From assembly GCA_937952395.1 (NCBI GenBank), contig CALFYV010000341.1:1-21877 (forward strand): 21,877 nucleotides of DNA. Reading direction: 5' to 3'. Below are positions 14,828-21,877 of this stretch, one piece after another. How positions within the stretch are numbered: position 1 is the first letter of the stretch; each line of letters starts with the position of its first letter. A program made the translations under genes and the position numbers. Origin of the DNA: an uncultured Bacteriovoracaceae bacterium. Lineage in GTDB: Bacteria > Bdellovibrionota > Bacteriovoracia > Bacteriovoracales > Bacteriovoracaceae. The notes beneath the pieces are model-generated. The model saw only the letters and a program-made list of their open reading frames with translations. It did not search any database and was not told the origin of the DNA.

Positions 14828-15667
14828 TTATACTAAACTTTCCATGTTGGGTAAAAGGTCGTTTATCATTTGTGTATATTCACTCTCGAGGCTATGAGGA
14901 ATTATGTTGTTTATTATTGGATTCGCTTCAATTTCTTGCTCTATGGCCATCTTTTTTTGAATAAAATCAGGTAATGGACCCTGCGTTAGTCCTCTAATTT
15001 GTGAAAGAGAATTATTAAGGGTAAGGCCTATATCAATTTCCACTATATTTTTAATTTGCTCTATCAGTTCACAACTTTCATTCAAGGCCATTAGAGAGGG
15101 AAGTGTTATGATATTTATTTTACAGAAATTATTAGAGTAAAGTTTTTGAAGCATTTTTTGTGTGTCATCAAATAAGATTCCGCTTTGAAAAATTTTTTGA
15201 AAATTACTGGTGGCTTCCAGCATCGTTAGCGCGTGACCTGAAGAAGGAGAATCTAATACCATGACCATGGGTTTCTCATTTTTTATTGCATCTTGAGACA
15301 TTTGCAAAATTTGTCCTAAGTAAATGAGATAATTGAAGCCTGGTATCATATTAATTAATGTTCGGAAAAAAGGAGTTTTTACGATTCCTTTGGCAATTAA
15401 ATGTGAATGAAATTTGTTAGTAATGTAATTAATTGCGCATTCTTCTAAACTTAGACCTAGGCTTGGAATATCAAGCATCTTTGCGATGGCTTCATCTTGT
15501 TCATATTTATCTTTATCCTCTAATAAAGAATTATGTTTAAAGAATATATAAAGTGGATTGTGATTATTATTTTTTAAATATTGGCAAAAACTTAATGATA
15601 AAGTTGTTTTACCAACTCCACCTTTGCCAGTGAAGATGTACAAAGAGCGAGGTGTTTTTGGTGACAT
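14828..15667 (-). CDS. ArsA/GET3-like ATPase 1, lacks DPA catalytic motif
   Basis: The 279-aa protein is a second ArsA-family ATPase. It has a complete deviant Walker A GKGGVGKTT (14-22) with signature K15 and Walker lysine K20, and a switch II motif DSPSSGH (139-145, compare DTPPTGH). Where the family has the catalytic D-P-A it reads IFFKHNSLLED, so the hydrolytic aspartate is missing. This is the mirror image of the defect in ATPase 2. It is ~60 residues shorter than its neighbour. The start lies 2 bases after the stop of the outer-membrane-protein gene, with no clear ribosome site, so translation may be by reinitiation. Probable role: the non-catalytic half of an asymmetric heterodimer; the cargo is unknown. 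Confidence 0.8.
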   Translation of the reverse strand: MSPKTPRSLYIFTGKGGVGKTTLSLSFCQYLKNNNHNPLYIFFKHNSLLEDKDKYEQDEAIAKMLDIPSLGLSLEECAINYITNKFHSHLIAKGIVKTPFFRTLINMIPGFNYLIYLGQILQMSQDAIKNEKPMVMVLDSPSSGHALTMLEATSNFQKIFQSGILFDDTQKMLQKLYSNNFCKINIITLPSLMALNESCELIEQIKNIVEIDIGLTLNNSLSQIRGLTQGPLPDFIQKKMAIEQEIEANPIINNIIPHSLESEYTQMINDLLPNMESLV

Positions 15668-15669
15668 GC

Positions 15670-16284
15670 TTAGAATGCGTACATCAGAGTGAGCAGTAAC
15701 TTGAAGTAGGTTCCTGACACATCAGCTTGGTCGTCTTGTTTAATTTTAAACGGCTTGTGAAGAATTCCCAAAATACCCATAGTGTAGCGTTCATTCAGCT
15801 TTAAATCAGCTCCTCCACCGAAATTGATACCAAAGGTATATTTACCATTTGACCCTTTGGTTAACCCATTACCAACATCACGGGTAACTTTAGGTCTATA
15901 AAAACCAAGTCCTCCAAGAATAAATGGAGAAAATGAATCGAAATCAAAAACGCGGGACTTAATTGACGTTGTTAGGGCCATTAATCGCACATCTTTATTT
16001 TGGACTTGGTGGTCAGATACGTGTCCGGAGATAAGCAGGTCAAATGTTCTGCTGGCATTATAACTATAAAAAATATCAGTGGTAATAGAGTCATCACCAT
16101 TACTAGAGAAATCACCCATTAAAAACGTTTGACCTAGTCCAACGCCCATTGAATGTTTTCCTGGGGCTGAGTTTACTTCTGAGGTCGAAATAGCTTTTGT
16201 GCTGGTTTGAGTAAAGGCTTTAAAAGAAAAAGCCCCCACAAAAAGGACTGTGAGGGCATATTTAAATACTGAAGTTGTTTTCAT
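15670..16284 (-). CDS. Small outer-membrane beta-barrel protein
   Basis: The 204-aa protein begins with a signal peptide (MKTTSVFKYALTVLFVGAFS, cleavage near residue 25). The rest is alternating polar/hydrophobic strands rich in Gly, Tyr and Phe (for example SPFILGGLGFYRP, GKYTFGINFGGGADLKL) ending in LLLTLMYAF, the terminal aromatic residue recognised by the BAM machinery. This fits an 8-stranded barrel of the OmpW/OmpX or OMP_b-brl kind, with residues NERYTMGIL-x-ILHKPF close to the last hairpin. AGGAAGG sits five bases before the ATG at 16284. It is followed after 2 bases by ArsA-like ATPase 1 and preceded after 34 bases by the PhaR-like gene, all on one strand with no terminator between, so it is probably in the same operon. 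The function is unknown. Confidence 0.77.
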   Translation of the reverse strand: MKTTSVFKYALTVLFVGAFSFKAFTQTSTKAISTSEVNSAPGKHSMGVGLGQTFLMGDFSSNGDDSITTDIFYSYNASRTFDLLISGHVSDHQVQNKDVRLMALTTSIKSRVFDFDSFSPFILGGLGFYRPKVTRDVGNGLTKGSNGKYTFGINFGGGADLKLNERYTMGILGILHKPFKIKQDDQADVSGTYFKLLLTLMYAF

Positions 16285-16318
16285 TAAACCTTCCTAACAA
16301 ATGAACTATAAGAATATC

Positions 16319-16741
16319 TTAGTTCAAAGTGCTGGGAGTTTCAACATTTGCTGAAGCATTAAAGCTGTTAGTTGCAAAATTGTTTGAAAAAGAGCTTTCT
16401 TCTTTAGCTGCTTCTTCAGTTTTAGCAACACTTGATGCAAAATTAAGATTTAATTGAGACTCAAGACCTTTAATGTAACCAGTAAGCGTTCCTTCTGTAG
16501 AGCGGATAACTCTCTTTAGAAGCTCTGTGTCACCTGGCTTCAATGACTTTCTTTCTTGATCAAAAAGTAATTGAATTTGAGTCATGTAAGTAATGTCATT
16601 CTTAGTTTTGTTGTCAATAACTTGAATTTCATTACCTTCTCTAACGATTTGTGCGATCTCTTCTAGAGTTACATAACAACTCTGAAAAGTGTCATACAGT
16701 TTACGGTTTTGGTACCTTTTAATAATTCTCACGTCTTTCAT
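16319..16741 (-). CDS. PhaR/PhbR-type polyhydroxyalkanoate regulator-like DNA-binding protein
   Basis: The 140-aa protein matches the PHB/PHA accumulation-regulator DNA-binding domain (PF07879) over residues ~3-62: VRIIKRYQNRKLYDT, SCYVTLEEIAQIVREG, IQVIDNKTKNDIT and QIQLLFDQE are its hallmarks. In PHA producers PhaR represses phasin and binds the polymer. The C-terminal ~75 residues are Ser/Asn/Ala-rich, probably disordered, and unlike the usual accumulation-associated domain. No PHA synthase, phasin or depolymerase is near, so it may control something else here, possibly its own operon. The start is ATG 16741: GGGGAAG lies a few bases upstream and homology begins at once; a frame from 16777 adds 12 residues without support. 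It heads the minus-strand gene run. Confidence 0.87.
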   Translation of the reverse strand: MKDVRIIKRYQNRKLYDTFQSCYVTLEEIAQIVREGNEIQVIDNKTKNDITYMTQIQLLFDQERKSLKPGDTELLKRVIRSTEGTLTGYIKGLESQLNLNFASSVAKTEEAAKEESSFSNNFATNSFNASANVETPSTLN

Positions 16742-16849
16742 GTCTTCCCCTATTGTATTTGGCCTTCTGGCATTCACTCTAGTTGACTAAATTTGTTAAT
16801 TACTTTGATTATTGGCGGCTAATGCTTTGCCTCTCAAAGCTGATGACTC

Positions 16850-16878
16850 TATAAACCAAAGTTAAAGAATCCTGTCAA
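16850..16878 (-). promoter_or_regulatory. Strong candidate promoter for the PhaR-OMP-ArsA-thiol operon
   Basis: Read leftward, a perfect TTGACA -35 (16878-16873) and a TTTATA/TATAGA -10 region (from 16855) are separated by 17 bp, with a leader of ~100 bases before ATG 16741. Upstream lie an A9 tract (16890-16898) and T7 tract (16902-16908), placed where an UP element would sit. Confidence 0.6.
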
Positions 16879-17151
16879 CCCGGCCCGTCAAAAAAAAATT
16901 GTTTTTTTGCTTCTATAAAGAATGTTGAGAAAAAATTACCCGCCCTGGATGCCGCACTGTGTAAAAAGTATAAGATGCTGAAATTATTATAAAAATTAAA
17001 AAAAAGAGCACACTTACTAAACATGGCAAAATCTTCACTTTAGGTAGTTTCAATTACATTTGTTATGAGCATTTCCGATACAAATATAAGCATGGAAGCT
17101 CTTTTGAAGTGTTTAAGACTTTGAAATTGCTAAATTAGGAAGACACTCAAA
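16879..17151. other. AT-rich divergent intergenic region
   Basis: This is the upstream part of the 410-base gap between the PhaR-like gene and the TPR gene. Beyond the leftward promoter and its A/T tracts I see no gene, no tRNA and no convincing plus-strand promoter; TATAAG (~16970) and TTATAA-like strings are possible -10 elements without good -35 partners. Short ATG frames here end within ten codons. Confidence 0.6.
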
Positions 17152-19014
17152 ATGCCAAAACTTATTTTAAAATTGTTGATTATCCTGACGATGTTTAATC
17201 TTCTATCGTGTTCGATGATAAAAAATCATAAAAAAGATAATAGGCTTTTAGAGGCAGGGCAGACCGTCGAAACAAACTTGGAGAAGAAACAATCTTTGGA
17301 TGAGGTTTCAAGAAAACTAGAAGAATTGATAGTTGAAGCTAAAAAGTCTGGAGATAGTGCAGTCCAATTCTTGGCCACTGATATGTTTCTTAAGGCGAGC
17401 TCGGCGCAAATTCACGGTGATTATGCTACGGCAAATTTCTTATACCAACATCTGAGCAAATTATTACCTAATGAGCTCTATATCCAAAAAAAATATGCCA
17501 TTTCATTGATTAAGGCGGGGGATCTAACGAATGCTGAAGTTGTTTTAAATGGGATTTACAGGAAAGATCAAAGTGAAGAAAAAGTAGGTTTAATATTAGC
17601 GGGTGTACAAAGTGGCCTTGGAAAAACAAAACAAGCAAAGAAAATTTACACATCGATTTTAAAGAAAAATCCAAAAAGTAAGGATGCTTGTTTGTTTTTA
17701 AGCAAGGTTCATTCAATAGAAGAGCAGTATGATAAAGCCCAGTCTGTTCTGTTGACTTGTCAAAATAAAAGTAAAGACAAAAGTGAATTTCTTTATTACC
17801 GAGGAAAACTTTCTTTAGAGCAAGGCAAGTTAAGAGAAGCTCAAACTTTATTTACGCAAGCTTACAAGCTAGATTCCTCGCTTTCTGAGGCTGCTTTAGC
17901 CTTGGGATTAATAGAAGAAGAGCAAGGGAAAATAGACAATGCACTAAAAATCTATAGAAAACATTTAAAGAAACATGAAAATGACGAAGTCATTCTCTTG
18001 CGTTTTGTTCAAGTACTTTTTGCTGAAGAGAAATTTAAAGAAGTAATACCGTATGCTGAAAAGTTAATTGATCTTGAACCAGATAATCTGAATTTAAAAG
18101 TAAAACTAGGAATTATTTATTCCGATTTAAAAAATTATAAGAAGGCAATAGCCATTTTTAAAGACTTATTAGTATTTGCTCCAGAATCAGATAGAATCAT
18201 GTATTACCTAGGGGCCATCTACCAAGAGACTAATCAGCACGAGGAAGCTATTAAATACTTTGGTCGTATAAACGCTGAGAGTGCGCTTTTTTCAGACAGT
18301 GTTCTCCAAATAGCGAATATGCTTTCATTGATGGCCCAGGATCCCAAGCGAGAAGATCGTAGTGCTAAAGCTAAGGAGTTTTTAGCATATACAAAAGAGA
18401 AAGCAGAAGCCCATGAAGCTTTAAAGGTGGAATTAAAAGTTATTAAATCAAATTACCATGATAGCTTGAATGAGTTAGATGAAGCGATTGCTTTGCTTGA
18501 AGAAGTTAAAGAGCATGCTGACTTTACAAATACTCATCGCTATTACCTCGCATCTTTGTATGAAAAGAAAAAGCTTTATCAAGAAAGCGAACAACTAGTT
18601 TTTCTTATTGTAGAAAAAGAGCCGCAGAATGCTCATGCTTGGAACTTTCTTGGTTACTCTTTATTAGAAAGAGGCGAGGAATTGGATAAAGCCTATCAGT
18701 ATATTACTAAAGCAGTTAAACTTAAGCCTAATGATGGTTATATTAGAGATTCATTGGGGTGGTATTATTACAAGCTGGGGAAATTGGAAAAAGCCTTAAA
18801 GGAAACAACCCAAGCTGTAAAGCATTCACCAGGAGATGTGATTATAACTAAACACTTGGCACAAATTTATCAAGCTATGAAGAAATATAAAGAAGCCAAG
18901 CGCTATTATGTTGAAGCTTTAAAATACGCTAAGCAAGATTCCCAACGGCAAGATATTGCCAACCATCTTCAGCAACTCGAAAAAAGCCGCCAGCCGGCTA
19001 ATAAAAAAAAATAA
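17152..19014 (+). CDS. TPR-repeat lipoprotein
   Basis: The 620-aa protein starts with a lipoprotein signal peptide whose lipobox is LLSC (C20), so it is probably anchored in the envelope. From about residue 70 to 610 it consists of tetratricopeptide repeats (many A-x-x-L-G/Y-x-x-x-G/N units, for example EAALALGLIEEEQGKIDNA, LKVKLGIIYSDLKNYKKA, HAWNFLGYSLLERGEELD), enough for roughly ten or more helical pairs. These form a superhelical protein-binding scaffold. AGGAAG lies nine bases before the ATG. A TPR lipoprotein followed by a LolB-like gene recalls the gammaproteobacterial TPR-lolB order (for example in Pseudomonas), which supports an outer-membrane-biogenesis setting. The specific partner is not known. 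Confidence 0.88.
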   Translation: MPKLILKLLIILTMFNLLSCSMIKNHKKDNRLLEAGQTVETNLEKKQSLDEVSRKLEELIVEAKKSGDSAVQFLATDMFLKASSAQIHGDYATANFLYQHLSKLLPNELYIQKKYAISLIKAGDLTNAEVVLNGIYRKDQSEEKVGLILAGVQSGLGKTKQAKKIYTSILKKNPKSKDACLFLSKVHSIEEQYDKAQSVLLTCQNKSKDKSEFLYYRGKLSLEQGKLREAQTLFTQAYKLDSSLSEAALALGLIEEEQGKIDNALKIYRKHLKKHENDEVILLRFVQVLFAEEKFKEVIPYAEKLIDLEPDNLNLKVKLGIIYSDLKNYKKAIAIFKDLLVFAPESDRIMYYLGAIYQETNQHEEAIKYFGRINAESALFSDSVLQIANMLSLMAQDPKREDRSAKAKEFLAYTKEKAEAHEALKVELKVIKSNYHDSLNELDEAIALLEEVKEHADFTNTHRYYLASLYEKKKLYQESEQLVFLIVEKEPQNAHAWNFLGYSLLERGEELDKAYQYITKAVKLKPNDGYIRDSLGWYYYKLGKLEKALKETTQAVKHSPGDVIITKHLAQIYQAMKKYKEAKRYYVEALKYAKQDSQRQDIANHLQQLEKSRQPANKKK

Positions 19015-19055
19015 GCAAGCATTCCTTTCACGCTGACTTTGCGTTACCATGAGTT

Positions 19056-19769
19056 ATGAGATGGAAATTGTTTTTTTTACTGCTTTTTGTAGGATGTGGT
19101 GTACTGCATATCAAAAAAAGTCGCCTCTTACTACTCTCAGGTAAGCCGAAAGTTGATATTGTAAAATATGTTAGTCCAAACTGCCTAAGCTCCAGTGGAG
19201 TCGGTAGGCTGACTATAGGTGAAGAAAACCATCAATTTCGTTATGAATCTTTTAATAATTTAGATACTAACCATTGGGCATTGGGACTCTATTTTTCCTT
19301 AATGGGGGAAGAGGTCGTTAGGCTTAATTATGCTCATCAAAAAATCTCTGGCAGTTTTTACGAAAGGATTAATCAATATTTAGAACAGAATCAAAAAGAA
19401 GGTTCCAATATAGAATTGATGTCTGACTTTAAGAGTTCACTATCAATTTTTTTACGCTTAATAAAAGATATTAAAAATCAAAATTTTATCGAGCGCTGTC
19501 AGATTTTAAAGAATGATCTCAAAAAACAAATTCTTAAATTTAATTGTTACGATCGTTTTACGGGCCATGAAAAAATAATAGAGGCTAAATTTCAAGAAGA
19601 TATCATCACTTTCATTTCACCAATGAACGACTCATTTGAAATGGAATTAAGTTTTCAAGACAATCACCAAGGTCAGTGGAGGCAAACTCAATTGACTTTA
19701 CGCAAAAATACGTGGTGGAGTCAATATCCACTTTTTAATATTGTTCTTCAGGCCCATAGCTGCCAATAA
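19056..19769 (+). CDS. Lipoprotein, possible LolB-like outer-membrane lipoprotein receptor
   Basis: The 237-aa protein begins MRWKLFFLLLFVGCG, a short lipoprotein signal with lipobox cysteine C14. The next region (SSSGVGRLTIGEENHQFRY, then WALGLYFSLMGEEVVRLNY) has the strand pattern of LolA/LolB-type half-barrels, where an early G-R/K-L-x-I strand is followed by F-x-[WY] and a G-E-x-x-x-L strand. LolB inserts lipoproteins delivered by LolA into the outer membrane. Similarity is weak by eye; the main support is position, 41 bases after a TPR lipoprotein gene as in other proteobacteria. No ispE homologue follows. The ribosome site is weak. Lipoprotein nature is fairly certain, LolB identity is not. 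Confidence 0.5.
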   Translation: MRWKLFFLLLFVGCGVLHIKKSRLLLLSGKPKVDIVKYVSPNCLSSSGVGRLTIGEENHQFRYESFNNLDTNHWALGLYFSLMGEEVVRLNYAHQKISGSFYERINQYLEQNQKEGSNIELMSDFKSSLSIFLRLIKDIKNQNFIERCQILKNDLKKQILKFNCYDRFTGHEKIIEAKFQEDIITFISPMNDSFEMELSFQDNHQGQWRQTQLTLRKNTWWSQYPLFNIVLQAHSCQ

Positions 19770-19803
19770 ATAACCGACAAGTAAGTTTTTATTAGACACC
19801 AAA

Positions 19804-19842
19804 ATACAAGAATAAGTAGAAAATGAATACTTGTTCTTGTAT
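19804..19842 (+). promoter_or_regulatory. Long perfect hairpin upstream of the ABC transporter genes
   Basis: ATACAAGAATAAGTA (19804-19818) pairs with TACTTGTTCTTGTAT (19828-19842): 15 positions with one G-U, loop of 9. No T run follows, so it is not a standard terminator. It lies 58 bases before the ATG at 19900 and 4 bases after an ATTAGACACC motif (19791-19800). A protein-binding dyad or an mRNA-leader structure controlling the transporter is possible. Confidence 0.55.
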
Positions 19843-19899
19843 CAAAGGTATTGAGCGTACTTAGGATACTTAACCCTTGGGGATTTAGGGAGAGTATCG

Positions 19900-21675
19900 A
19901 TGAAAAATTTAGTTCGTATTTCTGCACAAGGATTGTTGTGTTTTGTTTTGCTTTTAATAGGGTGTACAAAAAAGCAAGATCTGTCTCAAAAAGTTCTTTA
20001 TCAAAGAGTTAAAGCTGAAGTAAAAGGATTTGATCCAATTCAAGCCAGTGATTCTTATGCATCCCGAGAAGTTTCCAAAGTTTATGAAACTCTATATGAA
20101 TATCATTATTTAAAACGACCTTATACTCTTGTTCCCAATCTCGCTAAGGGCATGCCGATTATTTCTAAGGATGGTTCGGTTTATACCGTAAAAATTAAAA
20201 AAGGTGTTTTGTTTCACGATAATAAATGTTTTCCAGGGGAACTAGGACGTGAAATGAAAGCGGAGGATGTGGCTTATTCAATTAAAAGGCTAGCAGACCC
20301 CAAACTTTCCTCACCTAATTGGTGGTTGTTAGATGGAAAAATTAAGGGATTAAACGAGTGGAGAGAAGAGCAGAAAAGAGCAGAGCTTGTTAATTATGAT
20401 TTACCTATCGAAGGTTTAAAAGTTATCGATGATTATACTATTGAATTTGTGCTGGCCAAGCCTTTTCCTCAATTTCTTTATTCACTTGCAATGTCTGGGA
20501 CAGCAGTTGTTGCCCGTGAAGCTGTTGCGATGTATGGAAAAGAATTTATTAATAATCCGGTTGGGACAGGTCCATTTATCACAGGTGTCTATAATCCTTT
20601 ATCAAATAAAATAATTTATTATAAAAATCCAAAATTCAGAGAGAAATTCTATCCAATAGAGGGAGAGCAGAGTGATAAGGCCAATGGTTTACTTAAGTCT
20701 GCGGGAGCTCGTCTTCCATTTTTGGATAAGATAATCACTCATATTGTGGTTGAACATAATCCAGCTTGGCTAACATTCTTAAAGGGTCAAATCGATGAAT
20801 TAGAAATTCCTAAGGATAACTTTGATTCGGCGATAGCACCAGATAAGAGTGTTCAGACAGAGTTAGCCGCCAAGGGTATTTCTGTTGAAATTGAGAAGGC
20901 CCTTGATATAACTTATGTAGCTTTCAATCACGACCATAAATTGTTTAAAAATAATGTTAATTTAAGACGTGCAATGTCTTTAGCCTATGACGGGGAAAAA
21001 GCTAACAAACTTTTTTATCATGGACTTGGAATTATGGCGCAAACAATTATTCCGCCTGAGATAAGTGGTTATGATGAAAAATTTAAAAATGAGTACGCAT
21101 CTATGAATCTAGAGAAGGCTAAAGAGTACTTAGCCAAGGCCGGTTATCCAAATGGAAAAGGGCTGCCGGAGATTGAATACGATACCGTTTCCACCACTGT
21201 TTATCGCCAATTAGCTGTATTGTTTGCAAAATCGATGGAGCAAATAGGAGTAAAGATTAAACCAGTTTACAATACTTGGCCTGAGCTTTTAAATAAAATA
21301 AATAACCGTTCAACAACCATGCATGCTATTTCATGGATTGCGGATTATCCGGATGCTGAAAACTTTCTTCAGTTATTATATGGTGCCAATAGTTCTCCAG
21401 GATCAAATGGCGCTAATTATAACGATCCCGCTTTTAATAAAGAATTTGAGATTGTCTCAAAAATGCAAGACACTCTAGAGAGAACTGAGCGTTATAAAAA
21501 TCTAGCGCAGAAAGTTTCTAAACAAGTTCCTTGGATTCTAGGTGTGCATCGAACAGATTTTTACTTGAAGCAAGCCTGGTTAAAAAATCATAAAGGAACC
21601 GCTTTCAAATATGGTGTAGAGCAGTACTGGGATATTGATTTAGAACAAAAGAGAAAAGTGGTCGAAAGTTTATAG
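19900..21675 (+). CDS. Peptide-type ABC transporter substrate-binding lipoprotein (SBP family 5)
   Basis: The 591-aa protein has a lipoprotein signal with lipobox LIGC (C22) and the full family 5 substrate-binding fold of the DppA/OppA kind. Typical blocks are GFDPIQASD near the N-terminus, AEDVAYSIKRL, NPVGTGPF, FNHDHKLFKNNVNLRRAMSLAYD with the hinge region after it, and ISWIADYPDAENFLQLLYG toward the C-terminus. It would capture oligopeptides (or a related solute) in the periplasm and deliver them to a DppB/C-type membrane pair. GGGAG precedes the ATG. The first permease gene starts 8 bases after its stop, so this heads a transporter operon. Ligand class is family knowledge; the exact ligand is unknown. 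For a predatory or proteolytic lifestyle, uptake of peptides would fit. Confidence 0.93.
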   Translation: MKNLVRISAQGLLCFVLLLIGCTKKQDLSQKVLYQRVKAEVKGFDPIQASDSYASREVSKVYETLYEYHYLKRPYTLVPNLAKGMPIISKDGSVYTVKIKKGVLFHDNKCFPGELGREMKAEDVAYSIKRLADPKLSSPNWWLLDGKIKGLNEWREEQKRAELVNYDLPIEGLKVIDDYTIEFVLAKPFPQFLYSLAMSGTAVVAREAVAMYGKEFINNPVGTGPFITGVYNPLSNKIIYYKNPKFREKFYPIEGEQSDKANGLLKSAGARLPFLDKIITHIVVEHNPAWLTFLKGQIDELEIPKDNFDSAIAPDKSVQTELAAKGISVEIEKALDITYVAFNHDHKLFKNNVNLRRAMSLAYDGEKANKLFYHGLGIMAQTIIPPEISGYDEKFKNEYASMNLEKAKEYLAKAGYPNGKGLPEIEYDTVSTTVYRQLAVLFAKSMEQIGVKIKPVYNTWPELLNKINNRSTTMHAISWIADYPDAENFLQLLYGANSSPGSNGANYNDPAFNKEFEIVSKMQDTLERTERYKNLAQKVSKQVPWILGVHRTDFYLKQAWLKNHKGTAFKYGVEQYWDIDLEQKRKVVESL

Positions 21676-21683
21676 AGGGGATT

Positions 21684-21877
21684 ATGCAAAATATAAATTA
21701 TTTTATTAGACGAGCCTTTTACCTTATTCCTGTATTACTAGGTGTTTGTTTAGTCATTTTTATTCTTTTTAATGTTGTCGCTGGAGATCCAACCGCCTTA
21801 CTTTTGGGGAAAAACGCAACCGCAAGTCAGATGGCCGAACTTAGAGAGCAGCTGGGTTTAACCAGACCTTGGTATAT
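21684..21877 (+). CDS. DppB/OppB-like ABC transporter permease, N-terminal part (3'-truncated by window edge)
   Basis: The frame opens at ATG 21684 behind GAGGGG and runs off the window after 64 codons. The start MQNINYFIRRAFYLIPVLLG, then a transmembrane helix, then VVAGDPTALLLG and the segment MAELREQLGLTRPWY are diagnostic of the first permease subunit of dipeptide/oligopeptide ABC transporters (the P-G/A-D-P and R-x-x-L-G-L-D-x-P-x-x-x-Q-Y region). It is co-transcribed with the substrate-binding lipoprotein and would form the membrane channel with a DppC-like partner expected beyond the window. Confidence 0.92.
   Translation, partial: MQNINYFIRRAFYLIPVLLGVCLVIFILFNVVAGDPTALLLGKNATASQMAELREQLGLTRPWY

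Noticed and set aside
13800..15667. Arsenical-resistance operon
   Set aside because: Only ArsA-like ATPases are present; there is no ArsB, ArsC, ArsD, ArsR or cysteine triad, and the neighbours are thiol biosynthesis genes.
16890..16908. A9/T7 tract as a terminator hairpin
   Set aside because: The stem would be only A-T pairs with a 3-base loop; its position upstream of a TTGACA box fits an UP-element-like curved tract better.
18985..18999. AGCCG/CGGCT hairpin near the end of the TPR gene as a terminator
   Set aside because: It lies in coding sequence and is followed by A residues rather than T, so it cannot terminate plus-strand transcription.

Overview
The window is AT-rich and gene-dense DNA from a Gram-negative bacterium: it carries several lipoproteins, signal peptides, an outer-membrane beta-barrel and a probable LolB-like protein. 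A SUV3-type helicase, a DUF455/ATP-grasp pair, an HD-GYP protein, a PhaR-type regulator, paired ArsA-like ATPases and many orphan secreted proteins together suggest a Bdellovibrionota-like (Bacteriovorax/Halobacteriovorax-type) genome. That placement is an inference from gene style, not a database match. I see no tRNA, rRNA, CRISPR array, transposase or phage gene.

Layout. 1-413: the 3' end of a secreted M28 aminopeptidase and its terminator. 474-3659: a SUV3-like RNA helicase convergent with a small secreted orphan. 3660-5677: a promoter region rich in GTCTAAA/TTAGAC motifs, then a DUF455 ferritin-like protein overlapping an ATP-grasp-like protein. 5678-6050: a gene-poor stretch holding a 30-codon hydrophobic-peptide ORF with a perfect Shine-Dalgarno, structured RNA, and a partial upstream duplicate of the same unit. 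6049-8510: a degenerate class II aldolase (-), a single-pass Glu/Pro-rich membrane protein (+) and an HD-GYP phosphodiesterase (-). 8542-10384: a degenerate PP2C/SpoIIE-like protein overlapping a secreted Cys-rich orphan. 10395-16741 (-): a compact operon reading PhaR-type regulator, outer-membrane barrel, ArsA-like ATPase 1, ArsA-like ATPase 2, glutamate-cysteine ligase, cystathionine beta-synthase-like, cystathionine gamma-lyase-like. 17152-19769: a TPR lipoprotein and a LolB-like lipoprotein. 19900-21877: a peptide-type ABC substrate-binding lipoprotein and the start of its permease.

How the genes fit. The last three genes of the minus-strand operon form a route: homocysteine to cystathionine (CBS-like), to cysteine (gamma-lyase-like), to gamma-glutamylcysteine (GshA). 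The two ArsA-like ATPases upstream have complementary active-site defects: one keeps the signature lysine but lacks the catalytic-aspartate motif, and the other is the reverse. They look like an obligate asymmetric pair. Several junctions are ATGA overlaps.

The two best candidates for something undescribed are the small-peptide/structured-RNA locus at 5727-6050, which is organised like a type I toxin-antitoxin or regulated small-protein locus, and the ArsA-pair/thiol operon.
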